From Spirosoma pollinicola (GTDB lineage Bacteria > Bacteroidota > Bacteroidia > Cytophagales > Spirosomataceae), in assembly GCF_002831565.1 (NCBI RefSeq), contig NZ_CP025096.1, positions 186,001 through 250,000 on the forward strand: 64,000 nucleotides of DNA, in the 5' to 3' direction. The translations under genes were made by a program, and so were the position numbers. This document shows positions 63,727-64,000 of this stretch, piece by piece; positions within the stretch are counted from its first letter, which is position 1; each line of letters opens with the position of its first letter. Below the pieces are notes generated by a model. That model ran no database searches. It was not told where the DNA came from and saw only the letters and a program-made list of their open reading frames with translations.

Positions 63727-64000
63727 TCGTCTTGTGAGTTTTGTATCTCAAACTGATTTATATACGGTGATACACCAGAAAACTAATCTCAAGTTATAGC
63801 CCCATAGCTAGCTGTTGCCTGTACGTCAACAAGCTAACGACTATAACAAACCGTTTTATGAGTTAAATCAGCCCCTAAATAGATGCATTATTATTTACAA
63901 AACCACGACAGATTAAAAAGTAATTAAAATAACTTAATTGAACATTATGAACATGCTGTTAGAACGGTTTCCACCGTGAGGCTCTCCAGCGATGGAGCTA
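63727..64000. other. Right edge, non-coding
   Basis: 274 bases at the right edge, upstream of the SulP fragment. AT-rich; no coding frame recognised. Confidence 0.5.

Overview
The window reads as chromosomal DNA of a Bacteroidota bacterium, most likely Cytophagales and close to Spirosoma (inference). The signs are four secreted proteins with type IX secretion (T9SS) sorting tails or their modular architecture, TonB-dependent outer-membrane receptors, a LytS/LytTR two-component pair, GTG and TTG starts without obvious Shine-Dalgarno sites, and several TAnnTTTG -7 promoter elements.

Layout. 1-10.3 kb: the end of a TonB receptor, small lipoproteins, a beta-barrel protein, MtgA, HemW, a GNAT acetyltransferase, a membrane protein, an unlisted 51-residue Cys/Lys-rich mini-protein, then a YciI / lipoprotein / HAD phosphatase / PhzF gene row. 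10.2-11.3 kb: an MNT/HEPN toxin-antitoxin pair that looks decayed. The HEPN gene carries an in-frame TGA, and a nested palindromic element sits exactly at the MNT stop codon. 11.3-20.9 kb: an S9 peptidase, a SprB-repeat T9SS protein, an acidic conserved protein, an Anbu proteasome-like protease with a transglutaminase, GlmM and a YtxH protein. 21-30.4 kb: a TolB-like protein, a Tat-exported Gfo/Idh/MocA oxidoreductase and an esterase, then GuaA, a sialate-O-acetylesterase-like T9SS protein and an FtsX-like permease.

30.4-44.3 kb is one long minus-strand exopolysaccharide cluster: polymerase/ligase, glycosyltransferases, a one-repeat TolC-like protein, a Wzc-like co-polymerase with a decayed kinase domain, a Wzx flippase, an unrecognised gene, a GT11 fucosyltransferase, an acyltransferase, and a T9SS type B protein at the distal end. 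Next to it are a 1151-residue secreted glycoside hydrolase with two CBM6-like domains (44.9-48.3 kb) and a membrane GT2 (48.5-49.7 kb). Together they suggest synthesis, export and remodelling of a fucosylated, acylated surface polysaccharide.

49.7-64 kb: an SdiA-regulated-like lipoprotein, a small secreted protein, the LytS/LytTR pair, an apparently leaderless RluA-type pseudouridine synthase, a GT2/GT-C lipid-linked sugar pair, an OMP_b-brl_3 TonB receptor, a DUF4405/NTF2 fusion, a DUF3024 protein, an MFS transporter, and an apparent deletion joining the start of a SulP transporter to an N-terminally trimmed beta-carbonic anhydrase.

No rRNA, tRNA, CRISPR array, transposase or prophage was seen. 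All functional names come from reading motifs by eye; no database search was run.
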